Positions 10,901-22,600 of a DNA stretch of 61,199 nt are shown in pieces (position 1 is the first letter of the stretch; each line of letters starts with the position of its first letter). This DNA comes from Tieghemiomyces parasiticus (Eukaryota > Kickxellomycota > Dimargaritomycetes > Dimargaritales > Dimargaritaceae). The DNA lies in assembly GCA_027575765.1 (NCBI GenBank), contig JANBPT010000177.1:1-61199 (forward strand), in the 5' to 3' direction. A program made the translations under genes and the position numbers. The notes under the pieces are model-generated. The model searched no databases. It was not told the DNA's origin and saw nothing but the letters and a program-made list of their open reading frames with translations.

Positions 10901-11435
10901 CGGCCATTCCGGCGGCCTCGAAGGTGGCGGCTGAGGCCGACACCGGAGTTGGGCGGTCCTGGCTGTCCGCGGACGACGTGGTGGAGCCCTGGGAAATGGG
11001 TGGGTAGTTTTGAGCAGCGTCCTGCAAGGTCGCCTCAGAGTGACTTGACGAGCTGAGATCGGGATGGGGCAGTGGGTGGTGGCCAGTGTGTTGGAACTGG
11101 AAGGAGGCGGCTTGGGCATGGTGTAGCAGGAACGTGTTGCTGTGGTTGGGCCAGGCGTAGAGGTCGGCGGCAGAGTGGGTAGCGAGGTGCTCGGGGGACG
11201 AGTGTTGCAGTTGGGTCCCGGCTGATTCGGGCCAGGCGTTCAAGGTAACGGGTGTCTCGGGGGTACCCGTGGCAGTTAGGCCTTGGGGGTCACTGGGCAC
11301 AGTATCCAGCGTGGGGAGGGTCATGCGCCGCTTCTTCACCTGCATAGGCGAAGTGCCGGAAGTGGTGGCCAGTGAGGTTGTATCGAGCGCAATGGCCGAC
11401 ATCTCACCACCATAGTCGGCTTCGAGGTGACCCAT
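7944..11435 (-). CDS. CSL (CBF1/RBP-Jkappa/Su(H)/LAG-1) family transcription factor
   Basis: Intronless, 1163 residues; ATG at 11435. CSL proteins bind GTGGGAA-type sites in the nucleus, and fungal members act without Notch. Residues 1-430 are disordered, rich in His, Pro, Ser and Met, with basic patches near 34-37 and 219-224. The N-terminal Rel-like DNA-binding domain starts at about 432 and carries the hallmark KRFLCPPP at 451-458. The beta-trefoil domain starts at about 588 with FNRLRSQTVSTKYLG (599-613), the family's most conserved DNA-contacting stretch, and closes near WTIVGTEFAQYTL (913-925). A C-terminal TIG/IPT domain spans about 1081-1141. Odd features are a low-complexity insertion inside the trefoil (about 805-905) and a Gln/His-rich linker (about 930-1050, with QQQQQQ and HHHHH runs). 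It is much longer than animal RBP-J (about 500 residues), as in the long fungal class. It has a long pyrimidine-rich leader. Confidence 0.95.
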   Translation of the reverse strand: MGHLEADYGGEMSAIALDTTSLATTSGTSPMQVKKRRMTLPTLDTVPSDPQGLTATGTPETPVTLNAWPESAGTQLQHSSPEHLATHSAADLYAWPNHSNTFLLHHAQAASFQFQHTGHHPLPHPDLSSSSHSEATLQDAAQNYPPISQGSTTSSADSQDRPTPVSASAATFEAAGMAGVGSHGGLSFAPGSDAPRPLPPRVGRVLSHRPANRGTRLAAKKPRSLSLAFDKALAAGPHSAQDFSNQSPGPITPAMFSPSFMEALHTPTGQESPMIFNFSSPAVESNGLVHSSDLGFSHMEALHSPAHPNAGFGAAMDGTMDPAALSLGSHGGMSMGMAFSGLQAPLRSRMNSLTAFPPAPLSPHTPLGDGSMTNNLMAMMNGMASYPPHNPAHPHHPAFHAHPLAAATELHHLPLGALGGGITAGFHPDDDEKRILIMTPKVAQKSYGSEKRFLCPPPTVLLLGKNWSLPSLPPGVNCSTKELLAATAPRLTVSIPNENPSPQTVAVEWVGAGLKPNPTDPNADTTITGRNVFKNLYINEADDKRKTVEVSVHVQTPQGETLGSFPSRSIKVISKPSKKRQSIKNFELCIHHGSTISLFNRLRSQTVSTKYLGASNSIAAGGPPPDWSQPASAAPPGENTCFVARTNNWDPFIIWVVDPLKVVGDHDNYPTHPVQPGYPPTPAIAVSGPPSRADFNHPDVARDPRGQTLIPIHYNQTVVLQCLSTGMVSPVMIIRKVEKGSIATGGAYSPHDTGREVTGDPVSQLHKVAFEIRPTLKPNEPLPPLPLYPNGDVGNYLACLSDVVGTQASNGGKKPSSPVGGAAPRVGDGDMSPTTPHHPHMSHPHHPMMDPATAMAYGLPPFSPHPMMAPATPTGGKPSKGQKRGSVSRGSGHAEQSALASAWVEDATDAAVWTIVGTEFAQYTLKPGTNGAAAGSDSSGFASANSHHYDQVSSHGHHHPHQGFSTDLHGIGGGDQQAQHQASILATDPSGLNHGLGFPPPQHQHQHPVTYQQQQQQHQHHHHHSSHQNTGEDSSSDPIHGISSPVIINQVAVGEATSTLSQLGADPAAAVEAREDGADVPRTLITIFGDNFQPGMTVWFGNRRSPHTELKNRQVLLCLAPAIGDRELGEHLRGTALPIVLRAGNVGSTDEFNAYSTGQQFTL

Positions 11436-13660
11436 ACGGTAAGGAAAGAAGTGGGTGGGAGGCCTCGGTGAGAACGGAGGTAAAAGAGTGGAGAAAGGGG
11501 GGGGATGAGAGGGCGCTGCCTTCCAAAAACGGATGACAGATTGTCAGACAGTCGGCGTCAAACTCACAGAAGGTAGCAGTAGGTGGGGGGTATGGAGAAA
11601 AAAAAAGTTGGGGCGAATGTAGAGAGGGGGAGAAGGGGGTGGGGAAGAGTGGAACGGGACGGATGGTGCAGTAGGGGACGACGGCCGAGCGTGCTTTATG
11701 TTTCTTGCCAAGCAAAATGCAGCAACCGAGTCTGAGGATGCGCTCAGTAAGAAGGGCGAGAAGGGGCGGCACGGTTACTCGGGCCAATGGTAAATGGGGA
11801 ACGAAGTGGTAACCCGGGGTGGCTAAACGGGCGAGGCGAGCAGGATTAAAAGTACAGGACCAAGGACACCTAGGGAATACCAATTGAAAATGTGGCAAGG
11901 AGTAAGAGGTAAGGAGGTCCACGTTAAGGGGGAGATAAAACGTAAAACACGACAAGACGGAGATGAGCTCCGGAGTACGTTCACCGAGGTTCAAGCCGGG
12001 GAAATAGGGTTACAAGGTTAACGTGCCGAGAGGCGAAAAGGTGGGAGGGGGAACACTCGGGCGGTTTACAATAATGTCCCTCGGCGGCCAAGTGCGTGGG
12101 GAGGGGGAGCAGGTGAAGTCTCGGCAGGGGTTTGACGGGCAGAGCGAGCCCGAAGCAAAGGAGTCGGGAGCGGTGGTTGATAAAGTCGAGTCCACAAAGA
12201 CCGGGTGCCGACCCGGAGGGAGGAGGTGGATGGAATAGGGAGGGAGGTGGCGAAGTGAGGTCACGACGGACGAGTATACGAGCGGCAGGACAGATGAGCG
12301 AGACGAGAGTGACCTTCGGGTAGCGAATAGTTTTGACGATCCCGCGAGATGTCGCGATGACCGGTTGGGCGGCGAGTGGTTGTGGAACGGAGGGGGTCTC
12401 GGTAGACAGTATATGTGGGAGAGGGGGCGGGGAGATACTAGAAAAATGCGTGCAACACCTCAGGGCTGTCGGCCATTACGGTGCATATACGGAGGTGGGC
12501 GGTGATGAGGGGAGTGTTTGGCGGTGGGGGAGGAGGGTCGGTGCGTCAAGGATACAAGTGTCCGAATAACAAGATTAATGTATCGCGGCAGGGTAGGGTG
12601 CTGGGCTAAAACGGGAGAGGGGGCAGTGAAGCATATGTAAGGTAATAAATACAAGGCAGTGCGAGGGGAGGAGTAGACAGAGGAGGGTGACGACCACTTT
12701 AGGCAGGGTATGTCACTGACGTGCGGTTGATAACTGCCACGGGTGATAGGTGGGAACAGGAAGAGGTCGGGGGGGTGAGTACAGTCCTGAATAATAGTAT
12801 ATGTGGCAGACAAAGGTAGAAACGACGCTTCTACACGGGCACGCGGATATGGTGAGACGATGACCCGACAGTAGACAAAGGATAGGTAGGAGTAATAGGC
12901 ACCAAATAGCGGTGGAGGAGTAGCAATGGATGCAGAAGAGACCGGATTATATGGGCTCGGGTAAGGGGTGGGGGCAAGTAAGAAAAAACAGAAAGGGGGA
13001 GGGACGGGGCCTGCGCGGCAGAAAAGAGCAGCTGGGCTAGGCTATATATAGCGTGGGCCTCAACAGAAGCATGCCTACACCACTAAAGACGCCCTGGATG
13101 CTGAAAGCAAGTGGAGTTGGGATGGGAGGGGGGAGGCGGAGGCGGAGGAAAGTGGGGGAGGGAGGGGCCTGACCGGGGAGTGGGCATACACAAAGCTGGT
13201 AACCGGGCGGTGACCGAGCGCGGATGTGTGTATGGTTTAGGCGATTCTAATGCGCGGTCCCCAGAGAATAACCGCTTCGGCTCGCAGAGAAAGAAATAAA
13301 TGAATATGGCGGTACACAGGGAAAATGGGCTGGCGGAGGGGGCGAGTAATGGGGCGGGATGCCAGCTTTGGGATGGGGCAAATCGACAGCCGCGATGAGT
13401 TAGGAATCCCTCTTCGCTACTGCCAGTCGGATTGGCACGCATACGAAGGGCAGGTGCATACCAACCGGGATTAAAAACGGGGCTCTGTAACGCCATAGTG
13501 ACAAGCCAAGTCAGGGCATAGGGTAAGTAAGGCCAAAACACACCCACCCCTAATTAAAATGGGAAGCAGTAAAGGGGGTGGCAGAATTCGAGGGTATGCG
13601 TAGGGGGGAATTATGGAGTGGGGTCCGGGCCTCCATTTGTTAGTACGCGTGACGAGGCTA
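11436..13660 (-). promoter_or_regulatory. Pyrimidine-rich upstream region of the CSL gene
   Basis: No gene is recognised. On the plus strand the stretch is dominated by G and A (many GGGGAGG-type runs), so the CSL sense strand is CT-rich for about 2.2 kb upstream of its ATG. Several short reading frames here (for instance 11404-11994 minus) are low-complexity products of this bias. It could be an extended promoter, a long 5' leader or a 5'UTR intron. Shorter stretches of the same polarity precede other genes in the window. Confidence 0.5.
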
Positions 13661-16600
13661 GCAGTTTAATATACAGTACATATTCAATCGACCATAAGAG
13701 CGAAATTTGGTCCTGCGGCCCCAAACAGTAGAAGAGGGTGATAGGATTGGTCTAAAAATCGAGGGTGGTTGGTCAAAAGGCCAGCGGCCCACGGGACGGG
13801 CCACCAATTGGCCACCTCAGCTATAGAAATGAGACGACCAGCGCGGGGAGAAATATTCCACCGCCTTGGGTATAGTGGACGAAGTGGGTGTGGGCCGAAA
13901 TGAAGGCGAGGGGAGAGGCGGGAGATTGGTTGGAATGAACTATAAAAGTTTAAAAAAAGGTTGCTACTGTTATGCAACAGCCCCTCTGCGCACCTGGAGT
14001 TGGGACAGCTGGTCAGCAAGTTGTAGCCACGGGAGTGGCATGGCGTTCTTGAGACGGCATAGGCCCGTCAATAATCAAGCTAGAGATATAAACAGTGTAA
14101 GATAAGCTGGCCATTCGGTGGTCGGCAGGTTAGGGAGGGTATGCCGCACCATCTATAGTGACACAGTGGCGAATGCTGTGACACCGCTAGTCATCAAGAA
14201 TAGAGTAAACGAAGGCGCGACAACCGGGTCGCAGACACCTCCGAATAAGGCCATGACGTGGTCGCTATTGGTCGTCGGCTGGGGATAATCAAGGCGGCTA
14301 TGGCACCCGTCATCGGGGACTTATGCTAAGCCGGATCAAGAACGGGCGAAGGGGCGTTCCCGGACACACTCCGACGAATAAGTAAGGCTGCCGCTGAGGA
14401 CCCCAAGAGTGAGAATCGCGTAACCTGATGGATAGTTTACTAGGCTATTACCAATTCTTCTGAAACAAATTGGCGGTGAATACTACCCACCGCGACCGCT
14501 TAAGCTTGTGCGCCGGGTGATGTAGAGTGATAGTCGGAGTCAGGAATGCAGCTTGATACGCCCACGCTCTGATCCGTGCGTAGCCACCGTGGCTACATCT
14601 CGAGATAAGAAAACCGGTCGGTAGGCAAGATTGTGTACATCTCGGGTTTGGCGTGGGAGTCATAGCCCCTTAGTGACCCACGCATTGGGGAAGCCACTTG
14701 TACTAAAACTTCAGGGGACTAAACATACTATCCAAGGTCCCCAGGGTCAAGCGGGAAATTATTGCAATGTTTGTAAATGAAAGGGGGGGAGGTAGGGGCA
14801 AGAGCTTACCTTGGCGGTGAGGGGGGAGGCTACCAGGATTAAGTATCTGTCACACCCGGTCACTTGCGATTCAGTCTGATTATCGGCCCCAGCGAATCAA
14901 GAAATTGCAGGTATACTAAGTATAACTGATATGCCAGAGGTTAGAGAGCTGTCGGCGCGGCGTCTCACGTGGCTTAGGGGACTGATTAGGAAACCAAATG
15001 GTAATAAAAGGCGACGGTCGTTGGCTGCTAGGTAGAAAGAATAAAGCGCGGGTTACACAGGGCGGGGGGGGGAGAGGAGGGGTGTCGGTGGACGATGAAG
15101 TAGTAGCGATCACCTACCTTCTACGGCATAGTTAGTCCTAGTATTCATTCAACCATCCGATTCGGCTAGCCCGTCCTCACCCGAAAGGCCCGTAGCCCGA
15201 AAGAGCTTGAGATAAGAGAGGAAGGATGGGGCTAGTTAGCCATTTAGAGTTAGCCTCTCGCTGGCCCAAGTCACGGTATGTTGTGAGGTCTGGATATCTC
15301 AACAATAGGCTCTGTAAGCAGACGGGTTTGACCGGAGTACATACAGTCCCGAACGCGAAGTTCAGGTTAGCAAAGGCTTGAAGAGGACCATGTCACATGT
15401 AAATTTTATATCCATGAGTCTTTGGTACTACTAGCTACCCGTGAAGTCTCTGGACCCTAGGTTCTACGGTATACGCATCGATCACCTTTCGATTACTTGC
15501 CATCGCGGCCGCTGGTCCCATTTCGAGCCACACACATAAAGGGCCACCTACCTACTTCTTAGTATAGCGTCGGTCTGCAGCGGAAAGTGCGCAGGGTAAC
15601 GGGAAAAATGGGTAGGAAAGTGGGGTGGGGGATGTGGTGAAAGGAACGGACTCGTATTCCGTGGCCTATTTGTAAGTAGGCATTGCCAGCTGGCCAGGGG
15701 CGATAGAAGAAGGGGTGACTGGGTTCTGCGGAGTTTATTAGGAGGGTCATTATACACCCGACTGCCCCGCCCGCCTGCATGACGCCAAGACGATCGCATT
15801 GAGTAGTTCCCTATCGAGGTCCTATGGCCGAGCGAGTGTAGGCTCCATGGGGTATGGACGTGGTGCGTCGATAGGTGGGGGAAGGATTAAGTGACTCTCT
15901 GGCAAAGGACCCTTTTCCATCCATTAAACCAGGGTCTCCCAATTGTCCAAGCTAGTACCCCCCCCATAATTCTACTGCGCAGGACACAAAAGGGTGCATG
16001 TACTACAATTGCAGTGTATGCGTGGGTAAAGATGGCGCGTTGAAGGCACGAAAGGAAGGAAATCGGGGTAGGGGCGGAGGCGGGGAGTGGGGTTGGGCGG
16101 ACAAGAACATCGCGAATTGGATGCACTTGATACCTATATGGGTCGATGTCGCCCCTATTCTGGGAATTGTTGACATAGTCGGATAGGCGATCCCCGAGTC
16201 ACTGTGGACAGGGCGACTGTACGTGTGTACGGAAAACATGACCGGTTCAGCAGGCCAACTCCAGCCCACAACCTCACCTTGCTAACCACGTTGATGCGTA
16301 GAACACCTGGTGGCAATCAGTCATCTTCAGAAGGAAGCGGGGTTACTTTGGACCGCCCTGGCAGCCCCGGTGGCCGCGATGTGCCCAGTGGCCGCAGCTA
16401 ACGTTGGTGCGGGGCTTTGGCTTTCGCAAGTAATGCCACCGCCCGCCTTCCTGTTAGGCGACAGGCCATCTGGGCTGGTCCTAGCCGGCAGGGTGGCCTT
16501 ATCTAACTGCTATCGCTGACTGGTTCAGCATCGCTAAGAGCCGAGACCAATAATCGTAGACCCTAGCGCGCAAAGCACGCCATGTTCTAGCAGAAGCGGA

Positions 16601-19600
16601 TGTCGGCAGCAATACAAACGGTAAGCATGACGGGAGCAGATGAGTGTCCGCCGATTCCTCCACCATACGGACCTATGTGGTGGATACCAGGTCGATGACA
16701 GGGGCGACCGGCTAAGCCAGGTTCCTGCCGGCTGCTAAGTGGCAAGCAGCCCATGAGTCATGTGTGCTGGGCAGGTCTGGCACCATAGGAGGCTGGGCGG
16801 TGATAAAATATTACAAAGCCATGGACCAATGGGCCTGATTCAGGTAAGGACCGAAGAGGCGCGGGTTGAGGGGTGGACGATAGCCGAGCACACTGTGCAA
16901 TGGTCTCGAGTAAGTAGCCAGCGCCCAAGTGCGACGATTGGCCAAAGCTCCAGCGCTTGCTGCCTGGAACGGAGCAGATAGTCTACACTCAGAGCTCGCG
17001 TTAAAAGGGGGGGGCATGTCTCTACGCGCACCTGGGCCGGGGGAGGGCAGAAGTCTAATTAAAGCAGCGCAAGGGGGAAGGGGCACAAATTTCCGAATTA
17101 CGAATGTAGTTGTGCAGGGCGGAAATTAGTGGGTGTGTAATAGAGCTCACGTAAAGGGAGAACGAGAAATCGGCGGGGCCAGAAAACCGAAAGCGGGCGA
17201 AGGCGGAGGCGGGGAAGGGATCCGTAGTAGTGCAAGGCCGGTGACTGGTCCGCCGGGTTAGCCGAGACACTATGCCGATCCCTATAGGCTTGGAAGTAGT
17301 GGACTCCGTTGCGGGCTTTGACACCGACCATTGGACAACCAGCCTCCTTGGGAGCCAACCAAAGCGACAATAACAGAAGCGGGGGCAGCACCAGTAGCAG
17401 CGCATAGACGTCGCCCTCAGCTTCTTTTCCCGAGTCACCTATCCCGCCCTCCGCTGCCACCAATCACATCACGGCTTGGCCCTTCGCTCTCCCCGCTTTC
17501 ATCACGCATATAGGCTTTCCATCCCTCACATGATCGCACAGGCGAAGGGGGGAAGGTCCCTCGATAGCATGACTACCACTACACGCATTAGTCCGGCGCT
17601 CCCAAGATCAGCGGCCCTTCTCTCCTCCCCGCTCGTTTCCGGCCTTGCTCCCTCCCCCCCGGTCGATTGGCCTACACAGGTCATCCACTGTACCAGCCCC
17701 CTGGTTCTTTGGCTCTGAAGCCCTCCCCAACCTCCATCCCCTACCCCAGTCGAATTCGGGGCACCCCTGATCATGCTTTCATTCGCTAGGTGCCAAACCC
17801 CCAAAATGTCTACAATGCGATAAACCCGCCAGCCACCTATGGGCAAGTGTCAGTTTGGAAGCCCCCCCCTGGCCGCACAGGTATTTTTAAAGTCTACTTT
17901 CTCATCGCTCCATTCCATGGTTTCGGCGAAGCCAAATCAATAGCGGAATAGGTCTACCACCCACCCACCCACACGCACACGCGCACATGGCCGGGAAATA
18001 CACGCAGGACGACAGGGTTGCGGTGTCACGTGGAGAGGAGCAGGGTGTGTGATGTATCTGGCCAGTAGCAGTGACCCAGCCGCGCGGTCCACTTCTCATG
18101 GCAAACATATACCCCAGACACACACACACAGTGGCAGCCAGTGTGTTCTCACCTTCATTATGGCACTACCCTCCCCTCCACACACCTGCGTCAGTCCCCC
18201 CAGAAGGTCGGGCTTGTGGACATTGGTAGCCAATGTTGTCTGCACAACAACCACGGCGCGAGCACTTTCCTGTGTGTCAACATATAATGCAGGTGAGTAG
18301 GCAGGAGAGCAGAATAAGGTATCCATAGTAACATGCTTATCCGCCCAAGGGACGTTGGCCTCCGACTGCCAACCAAGGTGATGGGTGAGAGGGCGGGTGA
18401 ATCTCAAGGCCAGTGCACCTGAGGCAATCATACCACTGATATTATACCACCCTTAGGCGATGTGCCAGGTATATCGGGAATCCCACTGGCTACCCAGCTA
18501 GTTGCCGGTGAAGCTATAGAGTGGGTCTATTCGCTCCGTCGATTCGCTGTCCTTGGAGGTCCGTCGACACTATCGGCACCTGTGCCCATCAAATCACCCC
18601 GCACTTTACCTGTAAAGGCGGATATGGTGGTGCAATACTTTCGAGCGCTGCGTGTATGATTAGATTACAGGCTTATCGGTCACTCACCGCACCCCTCTGC
18701 TGAGTTGGGTGTCATGGGCCGATGGTGGATAGATGCGACCGAGGATTCTCCTTTTCCTCTCAGTCCTGACACCTGCCGCATCCCTGTAACCATCGCATCA
18801 ACTAGATTAGCGGGGAAGAAGTGAGTCGAGGTCTAAGGCGGGGTAGAATAAGGGGGTGGAGAAGTGGGGAACAAAAAAAAAAGAGAGAGGGAGTAGGATG
18901 GGGAGGAGGTGGATAACGATGGAGCGCGGGTGTCTGCCCTCTCAATTTCAATACATTGTTGTCACATTCTCCCTTCAATCCCCCCCTCCTCCCCCATACC
19001 CCCCGTTGTCCCGGTCGACCGGTCATAGGCTGTACTACCTAGACCCTGGCCCATCGACACCCCTGGTCATAGCCCGTTTTGGCAACGCGGCGGAACATGT
19101 CGAGCCCCCCCCCCGACTCCGCATGTGGGTTTATTTTGACGAATACTCCACCCATTTCATGATAGTCTCCTTCAATACCATATTATACTCCAGGTTGCGA
19201 GTAACGGGTGGGGAACTAATGGTAGTGGTGGCAAGCGATCATGCGCCACCACCCGACCGCCTCCTAATTGTCACCATCGACCGGCCCATGTACGAATCTG
19301 CCTTCGTGAAGGAGCGGCCTCTTGAAGGCCTTGGTATTCATTAGTCTGGACTGGACAGATCGCATCTGCCTTCAGGAAATATAGTTGCATTAAATGAAAA
19401 CAAAAAGAAAGCTAAGCGGGTTAGGGGTGCGAACATGCGGGTGCATCAATTTCCTGGCTTTTTAATACCATTGCGGCAGTATTCAATTCCTCGGCCGCAT
19501 TTCTACTCTTGGATTGGACGCCACGGTCGGGTATTCAGTACCCACACTGTCGCCACACCCGAATGACACGTCGCAAGCCTAATGACACTTGCTTTTGCCA

Positions 19601-22600
19601 GGTTAGCCGAAATCCCGTCACTACCACCGCTTGGCATGTCTCTCGTCGACCTTGCTTATCGTTGCGGGGAAATAAACAAAAGAAAGGATACGAAGCCTTG
19701 TCAGCGCTTCCCAAACAGACGACAAACTATAAAGCCCCGTCGCAACGGTGGGCCAAACGATGCTGTTACCCTTAAACCTTAGCGGCTAAAAGCGAACGCT
19801 GGAAGTGAAGGGAGGACGATGGGGCGAATCACAGACAGTGGACCGAGAGGCGGCTACCGGATTAGGGTACATCGATTCCTTTTTCCCCCTTTGTTCTCCT
19901 CCGCTTCACCTTTCCCTTCCATTTCTGCTCGCCCTTTCATTACTACCGCTGTTTCCTGACTAGCCCACTGGATATTATTCGCCCGACCGGTTAATTGGTT
20001 GGTTGGGGGGGAGGTCATGCTTAATGGCTGCCATCTTCTATCGGGTATAGGGTGCAGCTTTGCCTGACAGCGGCGGCAATTGGAGGTATGCTGCGAGCCG
20101 CGGCTATGTAGCAGCTAAGCCCCCCGCAGCCTTACTTCTTACAGCCGTAATGCCTTGTCATAAAAGGTCATATACGGCTTACAGTAGCCCATGGACTCAC
20201 ATGCCTATGAGTCGCGGACAAGCAGTCAACTCGGTTCAATTTATGATTGGACCGCGGCTAGCGTATGTTCTTATCCCCCCTCCTCATCCCATGACCTTGA
20301 AAGGTCTATCCCCGCCGCTTGTTGACAAACATTTGGTGCAGGGAGTAGTGAGAAAGAGGAGGAGAAATACTGGTGAAGCAGTGAGGCCGCAGTTGTCTGG
20401 TTAAATATTTTGAGTACCTTCAGCGGAGCTCACTCTCGTGTTGGTTGTGAGGCTCAAAGGGCTGAAGATGGTGATCACACACCGCGGTGTCTGACAACCC
20501 GGCCACTCGTTGCACCAACGCGCTGATGGTCGGCGAAAACTCGGGAGAAATGTATGCTTGATCATATCTTTAATTCCCCCCAATGGTCTCACAAGCGCCG
20601 GCTTTGACTAAATCAGGAACTATTTCGACCTGCCTGGTTTTGGTAGTCAACCCACCACGTCGATTTACGCGGCGGGGATTAGGCTGGCAAAGTGCACTGC
20701 CCTAACCCGCCGGACTAATGGGGGGGGGGAGCTGCAGGGAGTGGGTGGGGTAGCCAAAAAAATATAAATGAAGGTCCCCTCTCCACAGTGGTTGTGACGT
20801 GGTCCCCAGGCTGTTCCTTTACCTACGAATTTGAACGCGTCGAGACTTTACAATAAAAGAATAGAGGTATAGGCTGCTTGACCTAGCACTCATGATTACC
20901 CACCACTAAAAACCAGTCTATCGTGACAGCGGAGCCGTAGCAACCAAGGCGGGATTTGAAAGGTGGACCGGGGGGGAGGCTTGGTCAGGCGAGGAAGTGC
21001 AGGCGAGTCTATGCAAACCTTTCTGTAAGGTGCTTGGGGGGGGGCGCGCGCCCTACTTTTACGATCACCCCGCCCCCCTCCAGTCAACTTACTTGTACCC
21101 GCATTGGTGTCCTAGAGGTTCACTCCCTGCTTGTGGAATTAATGAGGTCCGATGCCGAACGACATCAGCGCCTAGAACGCCCAAAGACCCTGTACTCTTA
21201 ATCAGTTCAGTAGGCTACTGATGGAATGCAAGCGACTGAGGATCCAAATACCACCGCACACACACGTGTTTCCTGTTCAACCGTGCGGATACGCATGATT
21301 AATCAGACCTGTCATACTGACAGGAGGCGAGGGACGCGGGTCTTATGACCACCAATGTCTTGCCACATCCAGGGTGCTTTAATCAGGACCCGTCGCATGC
21401 GCGAAAATGAAAGCGTGATCAACGCAATGTCCGCTAAATGAATGTCTGTTGACGAGGCTGAATGGGGGCTGGAAGGGGGGGTGGAAAGGAGTGGCGAGAA
21501 GGCCAAGACGGAGGCTGGAATAAAAGGCTTACTACAGTCACTATCTGTACCAGTATGCACGCCGGGAGGGTGAGGGGTGAGGGAGAGGATGTCAGCATGT
21601 CCCATCAAGCAAGACGACGTTCGGCCGCTGGCTGGCCTTCCTTCTAAGTCAGCCCTTATCCTCTGGCTAGCCAGAAATGCCGATCTACTATGTGGCTGGC
21701 TATCAATTTGCGGCAGTAGAGGGAGGAAGGGGTGCAATAACATCGGGGTCGAATGGTGACGAAAGCAGGTGGTAATTATGGCGTCTAGACTGGCGATGAA
21801 GCGCGGATTGCTGGACAGGCGCTGGCGCCTTGTGCCATTTTTTTCCTCTCTCTACATTAGGGCCCAATATTATATATATATATATGTATACACTATTTTA
21901 ACACCTCTGATGGGTTTGGTGGCGGCGGCGGAGGTAGCTTTGAACCTACACTAGTCAGACAGGGGCTCATAGGTATGCTCATGAAGTTTAGGGTCCACTT
22001 GACCCGGATTTACCACGCCAAACGACTTCGGCCCTTAAGGGCAAACGATGGACCCTGTAGTTCCAGAACTACCACTGTGTCTCATTGGTATCCCATAACG
22101 TCTGGGCTGTACGCTCAAACTAGACTTCACCCCTATCCGACTAAACTAACCACCAAGCCCCGTGGTGACCAACCCTATACTTACTCACCTAGTAGCCACT
22201 GTAAATCCTTAGGATTCCAAGCCCCTCTATTACCTCACCTCGTCCATCTAGCCTATCTCTAGAATAGATACCGTTTTCGGTTCTAAGCAGTCGCGAAAAC
22301 ATGGGCCGTCATTTTTTAACAGCCTCACACCATTATTGTCCTTGTTTTTTTAAAAATGTATTCAACACTAGCCCTCCACCCTCCACCCCGCTTTATCGGC
22401 ATTATGCTACTAATAACTCCAAATTGGGTAAGATCAGACCAACCTGCATCACCGCCGGGTTCCTGTTTCCTAATTCACCACCTTTGCCGACCCTCCAACC
22501 TTTAACTCCCCCCCTTTCCGTGCTGGGAAATAACAAGGGGCCACTCTTCCCAGCCCGAAATAGACTGACAGTGGTAGACCCCTCTGTCCCGGTTGATCAC

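Noticed and set aside
11404..11994. 196-codon minus-strand frame overlapping the CSL start
   Set aside because: Composition (Pro, Leu, Ser) follows from the CT-rich leader; a different frame from CSL with no domain.
12750..12756. GTGGGAA, the CSL consensus core, about 1.3 kb upstream of the CSL gene (autoregulation)
   Set aside because: The 7-mer also occurs at 41410-41416 and 53745-53751, and its complement at the left edge near 434; this number is what chance predicts for 61 kb, so no enrichment can be claimed.
17098..17463. 121-codon minus-strand frame with a Leu-rich stretch resembling a signal anchor
   Set aside because: The Leu/Pro run derives from a CT-biased tract, and no homologous family or gene structure was recognised.
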